A DNA stretch of 64,000 nt from Bacillus sp. SB49 (GTDB lineage: Bacteria; Bacillota; Bacilli; Bacillales; Halobacillaceae): positions 3,509,501 through 3,573,500 of the forward strand of contig NZ_CP048117.1 of the NCBI RefSeq assembly GCF_000469135.2, read 5' to 3'. The notes beneath the pieces were generated by a model, which saw only the letters and a list, made by a program, of their open reading frames with translations, was not told the DNA's origin and made no database searches. Of the stretch, positions 1 to 9,130 are shown piece after piece; within the stretch, counting starts at the first letter, position 1; each line of letters starts with the position of its first letter. Position numbers and translations under genes: made by a program.

Positions 1-38
1 TCCGCAAACTCAAACAACAGGGAGCCTTCTTCGATCAT
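1..38 (-). CDS. Partial CDS, probable aminodeoxychorismate synthase component I (5' end only)
   Basis: On the minus strand an ATG at 38-36 overlaps the TGA stop of the preceding pabA gene (37-35) in an ATGA junction, so translation is probably coupled. Only 12 codons are visible (MIEEGSLLFEFA), then the window ends. The next gene after a PabA-type glutamine amidotransferase is often the chorismate-binding subunit PabB or PabC, and an N-terminal LLFEFA would suit the start of PabB-type proteins. The call is by position more than by sequence. Confidence 0.4.
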   Translation of the reverse strand, partial: MIEEGSLLFEFA

Positions 39-640
39 ATGCCGGCCACTTCCAAGGACGCACGTTTAAAAACAACCGCCTGACGATACGCACGCTCAAG
101 CATCTCCATCCCAAACTCCGTCAGAATCGATTCCGGATGGAACTGGATCCCTTCAACAGGCAGTTCACAGTGCCGGACAGCCATAACTACTTCATCCTCT
201 GAGACCGCACTAATTTCAAAGACTTGCGGCAGCCTGCTCGTGGATGCTTTCAGGGAGTGGTAGCGGGTCACCTTGATCCGCTCCGGAAGATCACGGAAAA
301 TCGTGCGCCCGTCATGTGTCATTTCCGTCACTTTCCCGTGTACGGGCTGCTCTCCCTTTTCAATCACCCCTCCAAAATGCTCCACAATCAGCTGATGCCC
401 AAGGCAGATGCCGAGAATGGGAATGGTTCTGCTGCAAAGGGTAAGAACTTCCTTGGCTACACCTGTTTCTCCCGGATTTCCAGGACCTGGCGCCAGCACA
501 ATTAGTGTAGGGTCCAGTTGCTGTACCTCTTCCGCTGTCACTTCATCATTGCGGAAGACGCGGACATCCTCCTCCATTGTTTGAAAATATTGGGCTAAAT
601 TATAAGTAAAAGAATCATAGTTGTCGATGATCACAATCAT
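35..640 (-). CDS. pabA: Anthranilate/aminodeoxychorismate synthase glutamine amidotransferase subunit (PabA/TrpG)
   Basis: Class I glutamine amidotransferase, 201 aa, the usual family length. It would release ammonia from glutamine for the chorismate-using subunit in folate (PABA) or tryptophan synthesis. Visible motifs are the oxyanion strand APGPGNP (about 50-56), the nucleophile elbow GICLGHQ with C79, and the His-Glu dyad in FHPES (H168, E170). The ATG is preceded by AAAGGTGA. The stop overlaps the next start by 4 nt. The two roles cannot be separated on sequence; in Bacillus one PabA serves both pathways. Confidence is high for the family and moderate for the symbol. Confidence 0.88.
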   Translation of the reverse strand: MIVIIDNYDSFTYNLAQYFQTMEEDVRVFRNDEVTAEEVQQLDPTLIVLAPGPGNPGETGVAKEVLTLCSRTIPILGICLGHQLIVEHFGGVIEKGEQPVHGKVTEMTHDGRTIFRDLPERIKVTRYHSLKASTSRLPQVFEISAVSEDEVVMAVRHCELPVEGIQFHPESILTEFGMEMLERAYRQAVVFKRASLEVAGI

Positions 641-817
641 AAGTGTCGTTCACCTTTCATCCTCTTTTTTTGAATCCATTATACTATGCCTGCAGAAGAT
701 TGGTAGGACCGATCTTCAAAATCTCTTCCCTTCTGCCCTTTATTGGAAAAAAGATCGTAAAAAGCAGTAACCTGTATTAAAATGTAGAGAAAGATATACG
801 ATGATTAGGGGGATATC

Positions 818-2170
818 ATGTTCAAAGAAGTCATACACTCGAAGAGCATCTGGCTGCAGGTCGCTCTCATCCTCATCGGTGCAACGATGCCGCTCTGGCT
901 CACGGTCGAACGATCCGGGCTCGCATCCGTCCTTGAGGATTTGGATGAGACGCCTTCCGGAAGTACCTTAATGCTCGCCGCCTTCGGACTCGTCTTATTA
1001 AATACCATCAGGGCTCTTCCTCATTACCTTGGAGCCTTACTGCTTGGAGATGAGCTCGGGGATAAGTTACAGCGCCCGTGGCTGAAAGTAGTCATCCCGC
1101 TTCTTATCATTCCTCTTGTCTATGCTGTCATCAACGGGTATAATTCCATAAACTATTATTTTGGCGGACCGGCTCTTTTTCTACTTGTCTCCATTTCCAT
1201 ACTCCACTTTCTTGGAAAAGGAAGGCTGCGGCCGCTGTTCAAATCGATTTTGTTCATTCAACTGCTGTTCGGAGCCCAGTGGCTTGATATGGTTCTGTTC
1301 CTGACCGCTTTCGGATTCGGCGGCGGGGAGATTTCCCTTCAGGTGAAGGCAGCAGCGGAAGCACTCGGGTTCGGAACGACACTTAATTTCTACAGCCTCG
1401 TTTTCTTCCTTGTTTTTGTTACCAATGCGACGGTTCTGGGCGTTTATTTGATCGTCTCAGAACAGCGGACAAAAATGAGGCAGGATCTCGATATCGCCCG
1501 CCTCGACATGGTGGAATCAAGATCAGGACGGGAAGCTCTGCACCTAGTGCATGACTTGAAAACACCTTTATCCTTAATGGAAGGCTTAAATTCTCTCATC
1601 CAGATGAAAACGCAGGATGAGGACATTCGGCAGTACACACAGAAGATTTCCGCCTCCATTCAATCTACCAGTGATATGGTCTCGGAAATCCTCTATCATG
1701 AGAAGAAGAATTGGTGCTCTTTGAAGACGTTCATCGAATACGTCCGAGCCAATAAATTATCGGATGAACCGATCTATCAATTTGAATTAGAAGCGAAAGA
1801 AACGATTGAAATTTACATTAACAAGATACGAATGACGCGAGCGCTGGTGAACTTGATAGATAACGCAAGCGATGCCGTCGCCGGGAAGCAGGACGCCAAA
1901 GTCATTATCGCCACTAAGGTATCCGGTAGTAACATCCAGATCGGTGTCAAAGACAATGGGCACGGGATCAGCCAGGCAAATATTAATAAAATATGGAATG
2001 CCGGATACAGCACCAAATCACACCCAGGCGTCGGACTGACCTTTGTGAAGAATGTCGTTCAGGAACATGGCGCTGACCTTTCTATTGAAAGCCAGCAAGG
2101 GGAAGGAACAGCATTTTGGATTCATTTACCGAAGGAGAGAGTACGAGATGAAAATATTGATCATGGATAA
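818..2170 (+). CDS. Membrane sensor histidine kinase with polytopic N-terminal domain
   Basis: 450 aa. Residues about 10-215 are strongly hydrophobic with roughly six to seven membrane segments and no obvious extracellular sensor domain, so the stimulus may be sensed in or at the membrane. The dimerisation/phosphoacceptor region contains HDLKTP with H245. The ATPase domain follows with an N box NLIDNASDA (about 345-353), a G1 box DNGHG (379-383) and a G2 box GVGLTF (404-409). The ATG follows an AGGGGG ribosome site. Its 3' end overlaps the response regulator by 23 nt, which marks them as a cognate pair. The ligand is unknown. Confidence 0.85.
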   Translation: MFKEVIHSKSIWLQVALILIGATMPLWLTVERSGLASVLEDLDETPSGSTLMLAAFGLVLLNTIRALPHYLGALLLGDELGDKLQRPWLKVVIPLLIIPLVYAVINGYNSINYYFGGPALFLLVSISILHFLGKGRLRPLFKSILFIQLLFGAQWLDMVLFLTAFGFGGGEISLQVKAAAEALGFGTTLNFYSLVFFLVFVTNATVLGVYLIVSEQRTKMRQDLDIARLDMVESRSGREALHLVHDLKTPLSLMEGLNSLIQMKTQDEDIRQYTQKISASIQSTSDMVSEILYHEKKNWCSLKTFIEYVRANKLSDEPIYQFELEAKETIEIYINKIRMTRALVNLIDNASDAVAGKQDAKVIIATKVSGSNIQIGVKDNGHGISQANINKIWNAGYSTKSHPGVGLTFVKNVVQEHGADLSIESQQGEGTAFWIHLPKERVRDENIDHG

Positions 2171-2768
2171 TGATGAATCACTGCGGTATATGCTGACAGA
2201 GTTTTGCAGGCATGCCCAGTGGGAATCGGATACTGCAGAGAACGGCCGTCAGGGAGTGGCTAAATTCCTGGAAAATTCCTATGACGTCATTCTGGTAGAC
2301 TATCATATGCCGGAGATGGACGGACTTCAAACCGTAAGGGAGATCCGCAAACACAATTCGGTGGTACCCATTCTTGTATTGACGGTGGATGAACGGCAGG
2401 AGATCGCAGACAAATTCCTGGAAGAGGGAGCGACGGATTTTGCCTTAAAACCGGTAAAAGCACCTGATTTGATTTCACGAATCAAGCTTCATGCCCAGAT
2501 TGCCAACATGAAGCTCGTACAAGAGGATGAAGAGGATGTCTTTACCGCGAAAGGTATCAGCCGCGGTACGCTGCAGTCGATTTCCGATTTTCTCAAGAAA
2601 AACAAAGAACCGTATCCGGTCGACTATATTTCCAAAGAGATCGGATTGGCCTATCCGACGGTTTATCGTTATCTCATGCACCTTCTGGAAGAAGGAAAGG
2701 TCAAGCAGGTCGTCAGTCATCAAAAGATCGGCAGACCGAAGAAATTGTATCAGTGGTACGCTCATTGA
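2148..2768 (+). CDS. Response regulator, receiver plus C-terminal winged-helix (CitB/DcuR-like output)
   Basis: 206 aa from the ATG at 2148, which has GGAGAG 8 nt upstream; the frame is open further upstream inside the kinase gene but lacks a ribosome site there. The receiver domain (about 1-120) has the acidic pair DND near the N terminus, phosphoacceptor D51 in LVDYHMP, and the conserved lysine in ALKPV. The C-terminal 70 residues (ISKEIGLAYPTVYRYL, GRPKKLYQW) read as a helix-turn-helix with a GRPxxxY wing as in the DctR/CitT/MalR group, whose members often control dicarboxylate transport. No transporter is adjacent, so the target is unknown. Confidence 0.85.
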   Translation: MKILIMDNDESLRYMLTEFCRHAQWESDTAENGRQGVAKFLENSYDVILVDYHMPEMDGLQTVREIRKHNSVVPILVLTVDERQEIADKFLEEGATDFALKPVKAPDLISRIKLHAQIANMKLVQEDEEDVFTAKGISRGTLQSISDFLKKNKEPYPVDYISKEIGLAYPTVYRYLMHLLEEGKVKQVVSHQKIGRPKKLYQWYAH

Positions 2769-2809
2769 TGCAGGGAACGATCTCATATATCGTATAAAGG
2801 AGGAAGAAC

Positions 2810-3532
2810 ATGCGCAGTGGAAATCCCATTTTAAAGAACGATACGTTTCAACGCCGGGGTGAGATGGGCGCGACGATGACCCTAGGGGGTACAGTAGCGA
2901 AAATCGCACTCTTATTCCTTTTCTTATTAGGAACAGCTTTCTATACATGGTACCAATATACTCAAGGCGTCGACGTAACGATGATGATGATGATCGGAGT
3001 GATCGGCGGATTGGTGTTCGCCATCATAACAGCATTCTTTCCTAAAGCGGCACCCGTAACAGGGCCGATCTATGCGGCATTGGAAGGTTTCTTCATCGGC
3101 GGTATTTCAGCCTTTGCCGAGGGAGCATACTCGGGGATTGTCATCCAAGCCGTTAGTCTCACCTTCGCCGTTATGGCAGCCCTGTTGTTCCTTTATGCCA
3201 CAAGAATAATTAAAGTGACACGCAACTTCCGACTGATGGTCGTTTCCGCGACGTTCGGAATCCTAATTGTTTATTTGATCAATTTCATCATGAATTTCTT
3301 CGGTGCCTCGGTCCCCTATCTTCATTCCAGCGGACCTGTAGGTATCGGAATCAGTTTGTTCATCGTAGCGATTGCCGCACTGAACCTTGTTCTCGACTTC
3401 GATTTCATCGAGCAGGGAGTCAACCGTGGGGCACCGAAGCACATGGAATGGTACGGAGCCTTCGGTTTGATCGTAACGCTCGTATGGCTCTACATTGAAA
3501 TTCTAAGACTCCTTCAAAAAATAAGACGATGA
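2810..3532 (+). CDS. Bax inhibitor-1/YccA family membrane protein
   Basis: 240 aa with seven hydrophobic segments and the N-terminal signature RSGNPILK typical of the bacterial Bax inhibitor-1 (TMBIM/YccA) branch. These proteins are proton- or calcium-leak-type membrane proteins; the bacterial role is poorly defined. Near the C terminus LVLDFDFIEQG carries the acidic residues conserved in the family. The ATG has AAAGGAGG 7 nt upstream. It follows the two-component genes by 41 bp in the same direction and is closed by strong terminators, so it may share their transcript. Confidence 0.85.
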   Translation: MRSGNPILKNDTFQRRGEMGATMTLGGTVAKIALLFLFLLGTAFYTWYQYTQGVDVTMMMMIGVIGGLVFAIITAFFPKAAPVTGPIYAALEGFFIGGISAFAEGAYSGIVIQAVSLTFAVMAALLFLYATRIIKVTRNFRLMVVSATFGILIVYLINFIMNFFGASVPYLHSSGPVGIGISLFIVAIAALNLVLDFDFIEQGVNRGAPKHMEWYGAFGLIVTLVWLYIEILRLLQKIRR

Positions 3533-3543
3533 TTACTAACAAA

Positions 3544-3644
3544 GAAGCAGCCCCATACCGGGGCTGCTTCCAGCCATTTTTATAAGACAGGGCTGCGGAT
3601 AATGGAACGCTTTCCAAGAGGCGATTCATTATCCGCAGCTTTTC
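3544..3644 (+). terminator. Tandem hairpins after the Bax inhibitor-1 gene
   Basis: First hairpin 3544-3570: an 11-bp stem (GAAGCAGCCCC) with a 5-nt loop, followed by CAGCCATTTTT. Second hairpin 3592-3639: 13-bp arms GCTGCGGATAATG around a 22-nt loop, followed by TTTTCT on the plus strand. The pair separates the plus-strand gene from the convergent galU and can stop both directions. Confidence 0.75.
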
Positions 3645-3650
3645 TATAAT

Positions 3651-4544
3651 TTATAAGACGCGCAGCTTCTGTTCTTCATGAAGGGCGACGACGTCCCTCA
3701 GGTAGGCAAGCAGTTCATCCTTCAGCTCTTCGCGCTCCAGAGCGAAATCGATGGTCGTTTGGACGAAACCGACCTTCTCCCCAACGTCATACCGGCGACC
3801 TTCCATATTCCAGGCATACACGGGATTGGTACGGTTTAACCGATCAATCGCATCCGTCAGCTGCACCTCTCCCCCTGCCCCAATCTCTTGTTTATCCAAA
3901 TAAGCAAATATTTCCGGAGTAAGTACATAACGGCCGATGATTGCGAAATTGGATGGAGCCGTCCCCTGCACCGGTTTTTCTACAAAACCACCGACCTCAA
4001 ACTTCCTGCCCGTGTTGGCTGTCGGGGCAATTACTCCATATCGGTGGGTTTCTTCGGGGGCAACCTCCTGGACAGCGATGACAGATGCTCCCGTTTCATC
4101 GTAGACGTCCATCAACTGCCGGATACCCGGGTAATCGGACCTCACAATATCGTCTCCCAACAAAACCGCAAACGGCTCTTCACCAATGAACTTCCTTGCA
4201 CACCAGATGGCGTGCCCCAGTCCTTTCGGCTCTTTCTGACGGATGTAGTGAATATCAGCAAGCCCTGAGCAGTATTGCACTTCCTCCAGGAGCTCCCACT
4301 TGCCTTTCTTCTTCAAATTGGCTTCCAGCTCGAAGGCGTGATCGAAGTGGTCTTCAATCGAGCGTTTCCCTTTCCCGGTCACGATGATGATTTCCTCAAT
4401 GCCGGCAGCTATTGCTTCTTCTACGATATACTGAATGGTCGGCTTATCGACAATCGGCAGCATTTCTTTCGGCTGGGCTTTTGTAGCAGGAAGGAACCTT
4501 GTTCCGAATCCAGCAGCAGGAATGATCGCTTTTTTAATGTTCAT
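3651..4544 (-). CDS. galU: UTP--glucose-1-phosphate uridylyltransferase
   Basis: 297 aa, full length for GalU/GtaB. It makes UDP-glucose from UTP and glucose-1-phosphate for polysaccharide, glycolipid and teichoic acid glycosylation. The nucleotidyltransferase signature [19 protein letters not shown] lies at about residues 10-28; LLGDDIV (metal and nucleotide binding) and GFVEKP follow. The ATG is preceded by AGGAGGTAGAACG. It lies 24 bp downstream of a GT2 glycosyltransferase on the same strand, so the pair probably supplies and uses sugar nucleotide for one cell-surface glycan. Confidence 0.93.
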   Translation of the reverse strand: MNIKKAIIPAAGFGTRFLPATKAQPKEMLPIVDKPTIQYIVEEAIAAGIEEIIIVTGKGKRSIEDHFDHAFELEANLKKKGKWELLEEVQYCSGLADIHYIRQKEPKGLGHAIWCARKFIGEEPFAVLLGDDIVRSDYPGIRQLMDVYDETGASVIAVQEVAPEETHRYGVIAPTANTGRKFEVGGFVEKPVQGTAPSNFAIIGRYVLTPEIFAYLDKQEIGAGGEVQLTDAIDRLNRTNPVYAWNMEGRRYDVGEKVGFVQTTIDFALEREELKDELLAYLRDVVALHEEQKLRVL

Positions 4545-4568
4545 CGTTCTACCTCCTGGTTTATGGGA

Positions 4569-6101
4569 TCAAGCCGTATGTCTTCCTCTTAACGTCCAAA
4601 TCTGATAAAGCATCAGTAATGACGTGTACACGGTAAGGAAGGTCAAAATTGTCCAGCCTGCATCCAAGTATGGATAAACAGCCGTTTGGACCTTCTCACT
4701 GGTAAAGAAATCCCTGTGTGTAACGGCTACATAAACGAGCGCGCCGATCAAGACAATGACTGCCAGCATCCCTTCTACAATCTTACTCTTCGTCTGCCCG
4801 CGCTCTGCATTATACTGGACTGCCCATCCATCCTTCTTATGGGCAGACAACTTACCAAGCCAAACGTTGGAGAAGGTGATGAAGTTTACCCATAAATAAA
4901 TCTCAGGGCTGATAAGCAGCGCTGCCAGAATCACATCGATCGGCCTGTGCATCGGCGTCTTCAGAGCAAGAATCGTATTAAGGATCGAAGCAAGCGCAAC
5001 GGGCGTCAACCATATCCACGCCCAGTAAAATTGATCAGTCGTAATAGATACGAGCAGAAGGGTAAAGAAGATAAGACGGATGGATAGATCAATCATCGTC
5101 TTGATTTGTGACCGCCAGATTTTCGCCCTGTGCTTTGATTTCACCCCGATATCGTTATTCGTAAGTAATTCGACCGTTCCTCCCTGCCACTTATTACGCT
5201 GCTGACGAAACGTATGATAGGACCTCATAGCATCAACGAAGCAGCGGGCTTTGGGACTGATCAATGTCTTCCAGCGTTTCTGTATCTGCCATGTAAGCAG
5301 CATATCCTCTACATCACTTTCATCCTGCCATGGACCGTCGAGTTTGTTCTCGTCTACGATATCCTGCAGCGCTTCCGGACGGAACAGGGTCGCCTGACCT
5401 CCAAGAACGTATGTGCTTCCTCCCCTGTATTGCAGATCGAGCAGCCAGCTCGCCATGTCCTGCTTCTGCTGGTGCGTCCACCATCTTGTCACAGGACCTC
5501 CATACTGACCGCTCGCCAATAGTTCTTCATAACGAACATCATCCTTCGAAAGCAGGCTCTTCTTCTTAGGCATTCTCATCGTGTACTTGGCCATAACTCC
5601 ACCGATATTACGAGCACTCATCAATCCTTCCCAGAGTTCTGCAAGAGCATCCGGAGCAAGACGACTGTCCGCATCCATGCCGAGGATGGCTTTGACCGAA
5701 CTCTTATAATATTCTTCATAGATCGTCGGTTTTTTGTTATACAAGTCCAGCGGATCGCCATAAATACTCTTCCAGGCAGAATTCAATGCTCCAACTTTGC
5801 GTTGTTTATTATTCTCCGTTGTCAACACTTTCAAGTTGAGGTTGAACTCTTCACCGGCAAGGAGTGCGATTTCTTCTGTTCTGTCAGTACAGTTATCAGC
5901 AATGACGATGACGTCCAATTCCACATCTTTCGGCAGGGTCTGGTCCCCGAGTCCTTCGAGGCAGTCACGAATCGACTTTTCTTCGTTATGTGCAGGAATG
6001 AAGGCAGTAATACGAGGCTTCATGTACGTATGTCTTACACCAGAAATATTCAATGAGGGGGATTGTTCGTTTACATTAGGAATAGTCACTACATTTTCCA
6101 T
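4569..6101 (-). CDS. Processive-type family 2 membrane glycosyltransferase
   Basis: 510 aa. An N-terminal GT2 domain (about 30-310) has the nucleotide-sugar site IPAHNEE (35-41), the catalytic DADS (143-146), a later acidic ESDVED (261-266) and QQRNKW (300-305), which matches the QxxRW signature of processive beta-glycosyltransferases. Membrane segments are packed in about 330-420 and again at 435-500. The layout resembles YdaM/PgaC-like synthases that polymerise and export a polysaccharide. GalU directly downstream suggests a UDP-glucose-derived donor (inference). The start has GGAGG upstream. Confidence 0.85.
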   Translation of the reverse strand: MENVVTIPNVNEQSPSLNISGVRHTYMKPRITAFIPAHNEEKSIRDCLEGLGDQTLPKDVELDVIVIADNCTDRTEEIALLAGEEFNLNLKVLTTENNKQRKVGALNSAWKSIYGDPLDLYNKKPTIYEEYYKSSVKAILGMDADSRLAPDALAELWEGLMSARNIGGVMAKYTMRMPKKKSLLSKDDVRYEELLASGQYGGPVTRWWTHQQKQDMASWLLDLQYRGGSTYVLGGQATLFRPEALQDIVDENKLDGPWQDESDVEDMLLTWQIQKRWKTLISPKARCFVDAMRSYHTFRQQRNKWQGGTVELLTNNDIGVKSKHRAKIWRSQIKTMIDLSIRLIFFTLLLVSITTDQFYWAWIWLTPVALASILNTILALKTPMHRPIDVILAALLISPEIYLWVNFITFSNVWLGKLSAHKKDGWAVQYNAERGQTKSKIVEGMLAVIVLIGALVYVAVTHRDFFTSEKVQTAVYPYLDAGWTILTFLTVYTSLLMLYQIWTLRGRHTA

Positions 6102-6180
6102 ATCTTAACCTCCTGATTTTTCATGACGGAGTCCAACAAATGACACGTCCAAAACGATGGGTGGAAGACCGCCTCCTCTG

Positions 6181-6194
6181 TTCGTTTTAACGAA
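6181..6194. promoter_or_regulatory. Candidate operator overlapping the GT2-galU transcription start
   Basis: TTCGTTTTAACGAA is a 14-bp near-perfect dyad (mismatch only in the central AT-rich bases) placed about 10 bp downstream of the -10 box, where a bound repressor would block initiation. The cognate regulator is unknown. Confidence 0.5.
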
Positions 6195-6204
6195 TGTTAC
6201 TTTG

Positions 6205-6232
6205 ATTATAAGATATTTTATGAAAGTGTCAA
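6205..6232 (-). promoter_or_regulatory. Sigma-A promoter for the GT2-galU operon
   Basis: On the minus strand TTGACA (6232-6227) and TATAAT (6210-6205) are separated by 16 bp; both hexamers match consensus perfectly. Predicted transcription start is near 6198, giving a leader of about 95 nt. Confidence 0.85.
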
Positions 6233-6360
6233 AGCTAAAATTTCCCCATAAATCCTCTATAACGAACATAAAATGAGTGTTTATGGCTTATTTTCTCAAT
6301 ATATCTACTTTTTTCTTAGTTTATCGACAAAACCTTTTCATTATAGTGAACAGACAACTA

Positions 6361-6387
6361 AAAAAAGAACCCTAAAGGGTTCTTTTT
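6361..6387. terminator. Bidirectional terminator in the 306-bp gap 6102-6407
   Basis: AAAGAACCC-TAAA-GGGTTCTTT with an A-run before and T-run after, so it can act on the Nudix gene (minus) and on plus-strand transcription. The rest of the gap holds the GT2 promoter and operator and AT-rich sequence without a gene. Confidence 0.85.
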
Positions 6388-6407
6388 AAGAGAATATGAA
6401 TGCTTTT

Positions 6408-6872
6408 TTATCCGATCACCGGAGGCTGTTTTTGTAAAAAATCCTCAATGAACAACCTATGCTTTTCAAACATTTTCTCAGGCAGATCGTGCAGAGGATA
6501 GAATCCTACATCCAACGTCTCGCTGTCCCCTTCATTCAATTCCCCTTCAAAATCTCTGCAGGTAAAAAGAACTTGTACGAGGGCAGCCTTGTCTCCATTT
6601 GGGAATGTCTTATGTAAGGAGGTTCCTGAGTAAACACCGAACAATTCCATTTTCCCGAGATCCAGTCCCGTTTCTTCTCTCGTTTCCCTCCTCGCTGCAT
6701 CTTCCACAGTTTCGTCCATTTCCATAAAGCCCCCCGGGATCCCCCAACTGTTTGTATCCGAACGGAGCTGCAGCAGGATTCTATCCTGTTCGTCAAGAAC
6801 GAAGACCCCGCTCACTGTCATAATTACCCGCTGCTGTCCGACCATAGAGCGTAAATAACGGATGTAATCCAT
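6408..6872 (-). CDS. Nudix hydrolase
   Basis: 154 aa with a complete Nudix box: GGFMEMDETVEDAARRETRE followed by ETGLDLG, at about 46-73 (GX5EX7REUXEEXGU). It hydrolyses a nucleoside diphosphate linked to another moiety; the substrate cannot be read from sequence. The start has AAGGAGGAATACAT immediately upstream. It lies 36 bp downstream of the diguanylate cyclase gene on the same strand and could be cotranscribed with it. Confidence 0.88.
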   Translation of the reverse strand: MDYIRYLRSMVGQQRVIMTVSGVFVLDEQDRILLQLRSDTNSWGIPGGFMEMDETVEDAARRETREETGLDLGKMELFGVYSGTSLHKTFPNGDKAALVQVLFTCRDFEGELNEGDSETLDVGFYPLHDLPEKMFEKHRLFIEDFLQKQPPVIG

Positions 6873-6908
6873 ATGTATTCCTCCTTACTGGTTCACGCCT
6901 TCCAGTTA

Positions 6909-8177
6909 TCACCTGTCTTCTTCCGTAGAGACAGAGATTCTGCTTCTTCCTCGTTCTTTAGCGTCATAAAGGGCTCTGTCCGCCCTCGTCATCAAATCAT
7001 TCCTGTCCCGTCCGTGATCTGGGTAAATAGAAATCCCTATAGAAGCACTGATATGGATAGCGCGGCCCTCTTTGAAGATAGGTTTCGTGATACTGTTCAT
7101 GATCCGATCGGCCACTTTATTCGGCTGATCACCCGATGTTATACTGGTAAGCAGGATGACGAACTCATCACCGCCGAGCCTGGAGAGTGTATCAGAATCA
7201 CGCAGCTTCTGTTTCACACGTTTGGTGAAGATGACAAGTATTTCATCTCCGATCTGATGTCCATACCTATCATTGATTTGTTTAAAGTTATCTAAATCAA
7301 TGAAAAGGAGAGCAAGCATAGACTGATCTTCTTCCGCCTGTTCGAGTTCGCTGTTCAACTTATCAAAAAAGTACCTTCTATTTGCTACATTGGTAAGTTG
7401 GTCATAATAGGCCATCGTCTTCAGTTTTTCCTGCTGCATCCTTCGCTCGGAAATATCCCGGCACACGGTTTGTACCGCCTTTTCTCCGGAATAGTGTACA
7501 AGTCCCCCGTGTACTTCCACTTCCATGCATGTGCCGTCCACTTTGACTAGTTGACGTTCAATCGGTCCCTTAACCTCCAAACCGGCAAACAGACGCCTGA
7601 GACGATCCCTTGTTTTCTCCTCGTTTTCCCCTGAGAAATATCTTTTTATATCCTGTCCATATACGTCTTCCGGTTTATTCACCCCGATCATATGAACGGC
7701 CGTCTGATTAATATAGACAATTCTATCATCCTGATCGTGAACGAACACTGCATCCGGTGACGTCTCTACGAGAGAACGATAGCGGTACGCATCCTCCATC
7801 CACATCTCTATACTGCCCGCACCTCTCCTCGCTTTCCCATCTATGGAAATGCAATAGACGGCCTCCGGTTTCATGCAATATAATTGATAAGGCTCCTGAA
7901 ATGGGGAAGAAGGTTCTTCGGCTATAGGTACCACCTGTCCGTTCTTTCGATCTGCCGCTTCACACACACGACACAGATGATTATACATTGCTGCGTGGTC
8001 CGTTTTCTTCAGGATGTTCCCTTCCATCCCGGGGTACCTCTCCAGCAAACTTGGGTTCACATAAAGGAACAGAAAACAGTCCTCCTCCTTCTTCACAATC
8101 GCTATACCGTCTTCCAATTGTTGAAAAAGGCTTTTCATCCATCTCTCGTTTTTAAACAGACCGGGAAGGTTGTCCAT
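6909..8177 (-). CDS. PAS-containing diguanylate cyclase
   Basis: 422 aa, soluble. The N-terminal 120 residues are probably a degenerate PAS-like sensor (CRVCE at about 69-73). A clearer PAS domain lies at about 131-250 (SPDAVFVHD, then the PAC-like DISERR at 241-246). The GGDEF domain follows with active site GGDEF at 335-339 and an inhibitory I-site RDSD at 326-329, exactly five residues upstream, so it should make cyclic di-GMP with product inhibition. No EAL domain is present. The cofactor or ligand is unknown. Confidence 0.9.
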   Translation of the reverse strand: MDNLPGLFKNERWMKSLFQQLEDGIAIVKKEEDCFLFLYVNPSLLERYPGMEGNILKKTDHAAMYNHLCRVCEAADRKNGQVVPIAEEPSSPFQEPYQLYCMKPEAVYCISIDGKARRGAGSIEMWMEDAYRYRSLVETSPDAVFVHDQDDRIVYINQTAVHMIGVNKPEDVYGQDIKRYFSGENEEKTRDRLRRLFAGLEVKGPIERQLVKVDGTCMEVEVHGGLVHYSGEKAVQTVCRDISERRMQQEKLKTMAYYDQLTNVANRRYFFDKLNSELEQAEEDQSMLALLFIDLDNFKQINDRYGHQIGDEILVIFTKRVKQKLRDSDTLSRLGGDEFVILLTSITSGDQPNKVADRIMNSITKPIFKEGRAIHISASIGISIYPDHGRDRNDLMTRADRALYDAKERGRSRISVSTEEDR

Positions 8178-8311
8178 GCAGTTACCCTTCTTTCTTTATC
8201 TTCAATTAGTAATAATAAATAGTCGCTATAGAATTATAGCACTTTATAACGAATAAAAACTATTGCGATCTGCATATTTTACCCAATTTTCTAAACAATC
8301 AGATATATATA

Positions 8312-8349
8312 ACAAAAAAAAGCAGAGCACCTCGATTTCGTGCCCTGCT
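8312..8349 (-). terminator. Terminator of the CAP-domain gene
   Basis: Minus-strand hairpin with 10-bp arms (AGCAGGGCAC/GTGCTCTGCT, one mismatch) followed by eight T residues. Confidence 0.8.
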
Positions 8350-8355
8350 CTCTGT

Positions 8356-9072
8356 TTATTTTGGTGTCATGAAAAGCTGCGTCCAATACGTTGTGTATCT
8401 TCCATCACCCTTCACATAACCGACACCGATATGCGTAAAGTCTTCGTGAAGAATGTTGGCACGGTGGCCGTCACTGTTCATCCAACCTTCCACTACCTGT
8501 TCCGGCGTCCTTTGACCTGCAGCAATATTCTCACCAGCTGCCCTATAGTCGAAATCAAATTGGTTCATCATATCAAAAGGCGAACCGTAAGTCGGCGATT
8601 CGTGGCTGAAGTAGTCTTTATCCGATAAATCCTGCGATTTAACCTTGGCCATACCGCTTAACCGATTATCTATTTTTAACGGGGCAAGGCCGCGCTGCTC
8701 CCGTTCTTCATTGACAAGCGCTACAACTTCCTTCTCGAACTCATTCGGTTGATAATCGTCGATGGACCCTTCCTCAGCTGCCGGCTCTGCCTGTTCTTCC
8801 ACACCATTATTTTCCGCCTGCGGCTGCTCCAATTCAGAGTCCTCTACGTATTTCCATTCGATTCCGTCAAAGAAAGAGCGTAGATCCTCCCCGAATGTTT
8901 GAACTTCCTGTTTCACATCCGTACCTTCGACCAGGCCCTGAATATGACGGGTCACCTTCTCATACGATTCTTTCGGGTTATCTTTCCATTTCCATATATC
9001 TTGAGCAGAGACAGGGGTTGCAACGACGATGATGACAAGTAAAGCAATCAGAAACAATAGTAACTTTCTCAT
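8356..9072 (-). CDS. Secreted CAP/SCP-domain protein (YkwD-like)
   Basis: 238 aa. A basic start and hydrophobic segment ending near VSAQ (about 20-24) form a signal peptide. A variable acidic linker (about 75-105) precedes the CAP domain (about 108-238) with the family motifs YFSHESPTYGSPF, AGENIA, GWMNSDGHRANIL and HIGVGY. Bacterial CAP proteins are secreted; their activity is unsettled. A paralogue with the same motifs lies at 32496-33164. The start has a GAGGAG site. Confidence 0.88.
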   Translation of the reverse strand: MRKLLLFLIALLVIIVVATPVSAQDIWKWKDNPKESYEKVTRHIQGLVEGTDVKQEVQTFGEDLRSFFDGIEWKYVEDSELEQPQAENNGVEEQAEPAAEEGSIDDYQPNEFEKEVVALVNEEREQRGLAPLKIDNRLSGMAKVKSQDLSDKDYFSHESPTYGSPFDMMNQFDFDYRAAGENIAAGQRTPEQVVEGWMNSDGHRANILHEDFTHIGVGYVKGDGRYTTYWTQLFMTPK

Positions 9073-9130
9073 GGTGGTTGTCTCCTCGTTTAAATAGTAT
9101 AGTCAACTTCCGTGTCACGGCGTCTGCTAG

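Noticed and set aside
6102-6200. Cyclic di-GMP riboswitch in the leader of the GT2-galU operon
   Set aside because: None of the conserved GEMM-I elements could be found in the 95-nt leader despite the attractive context.
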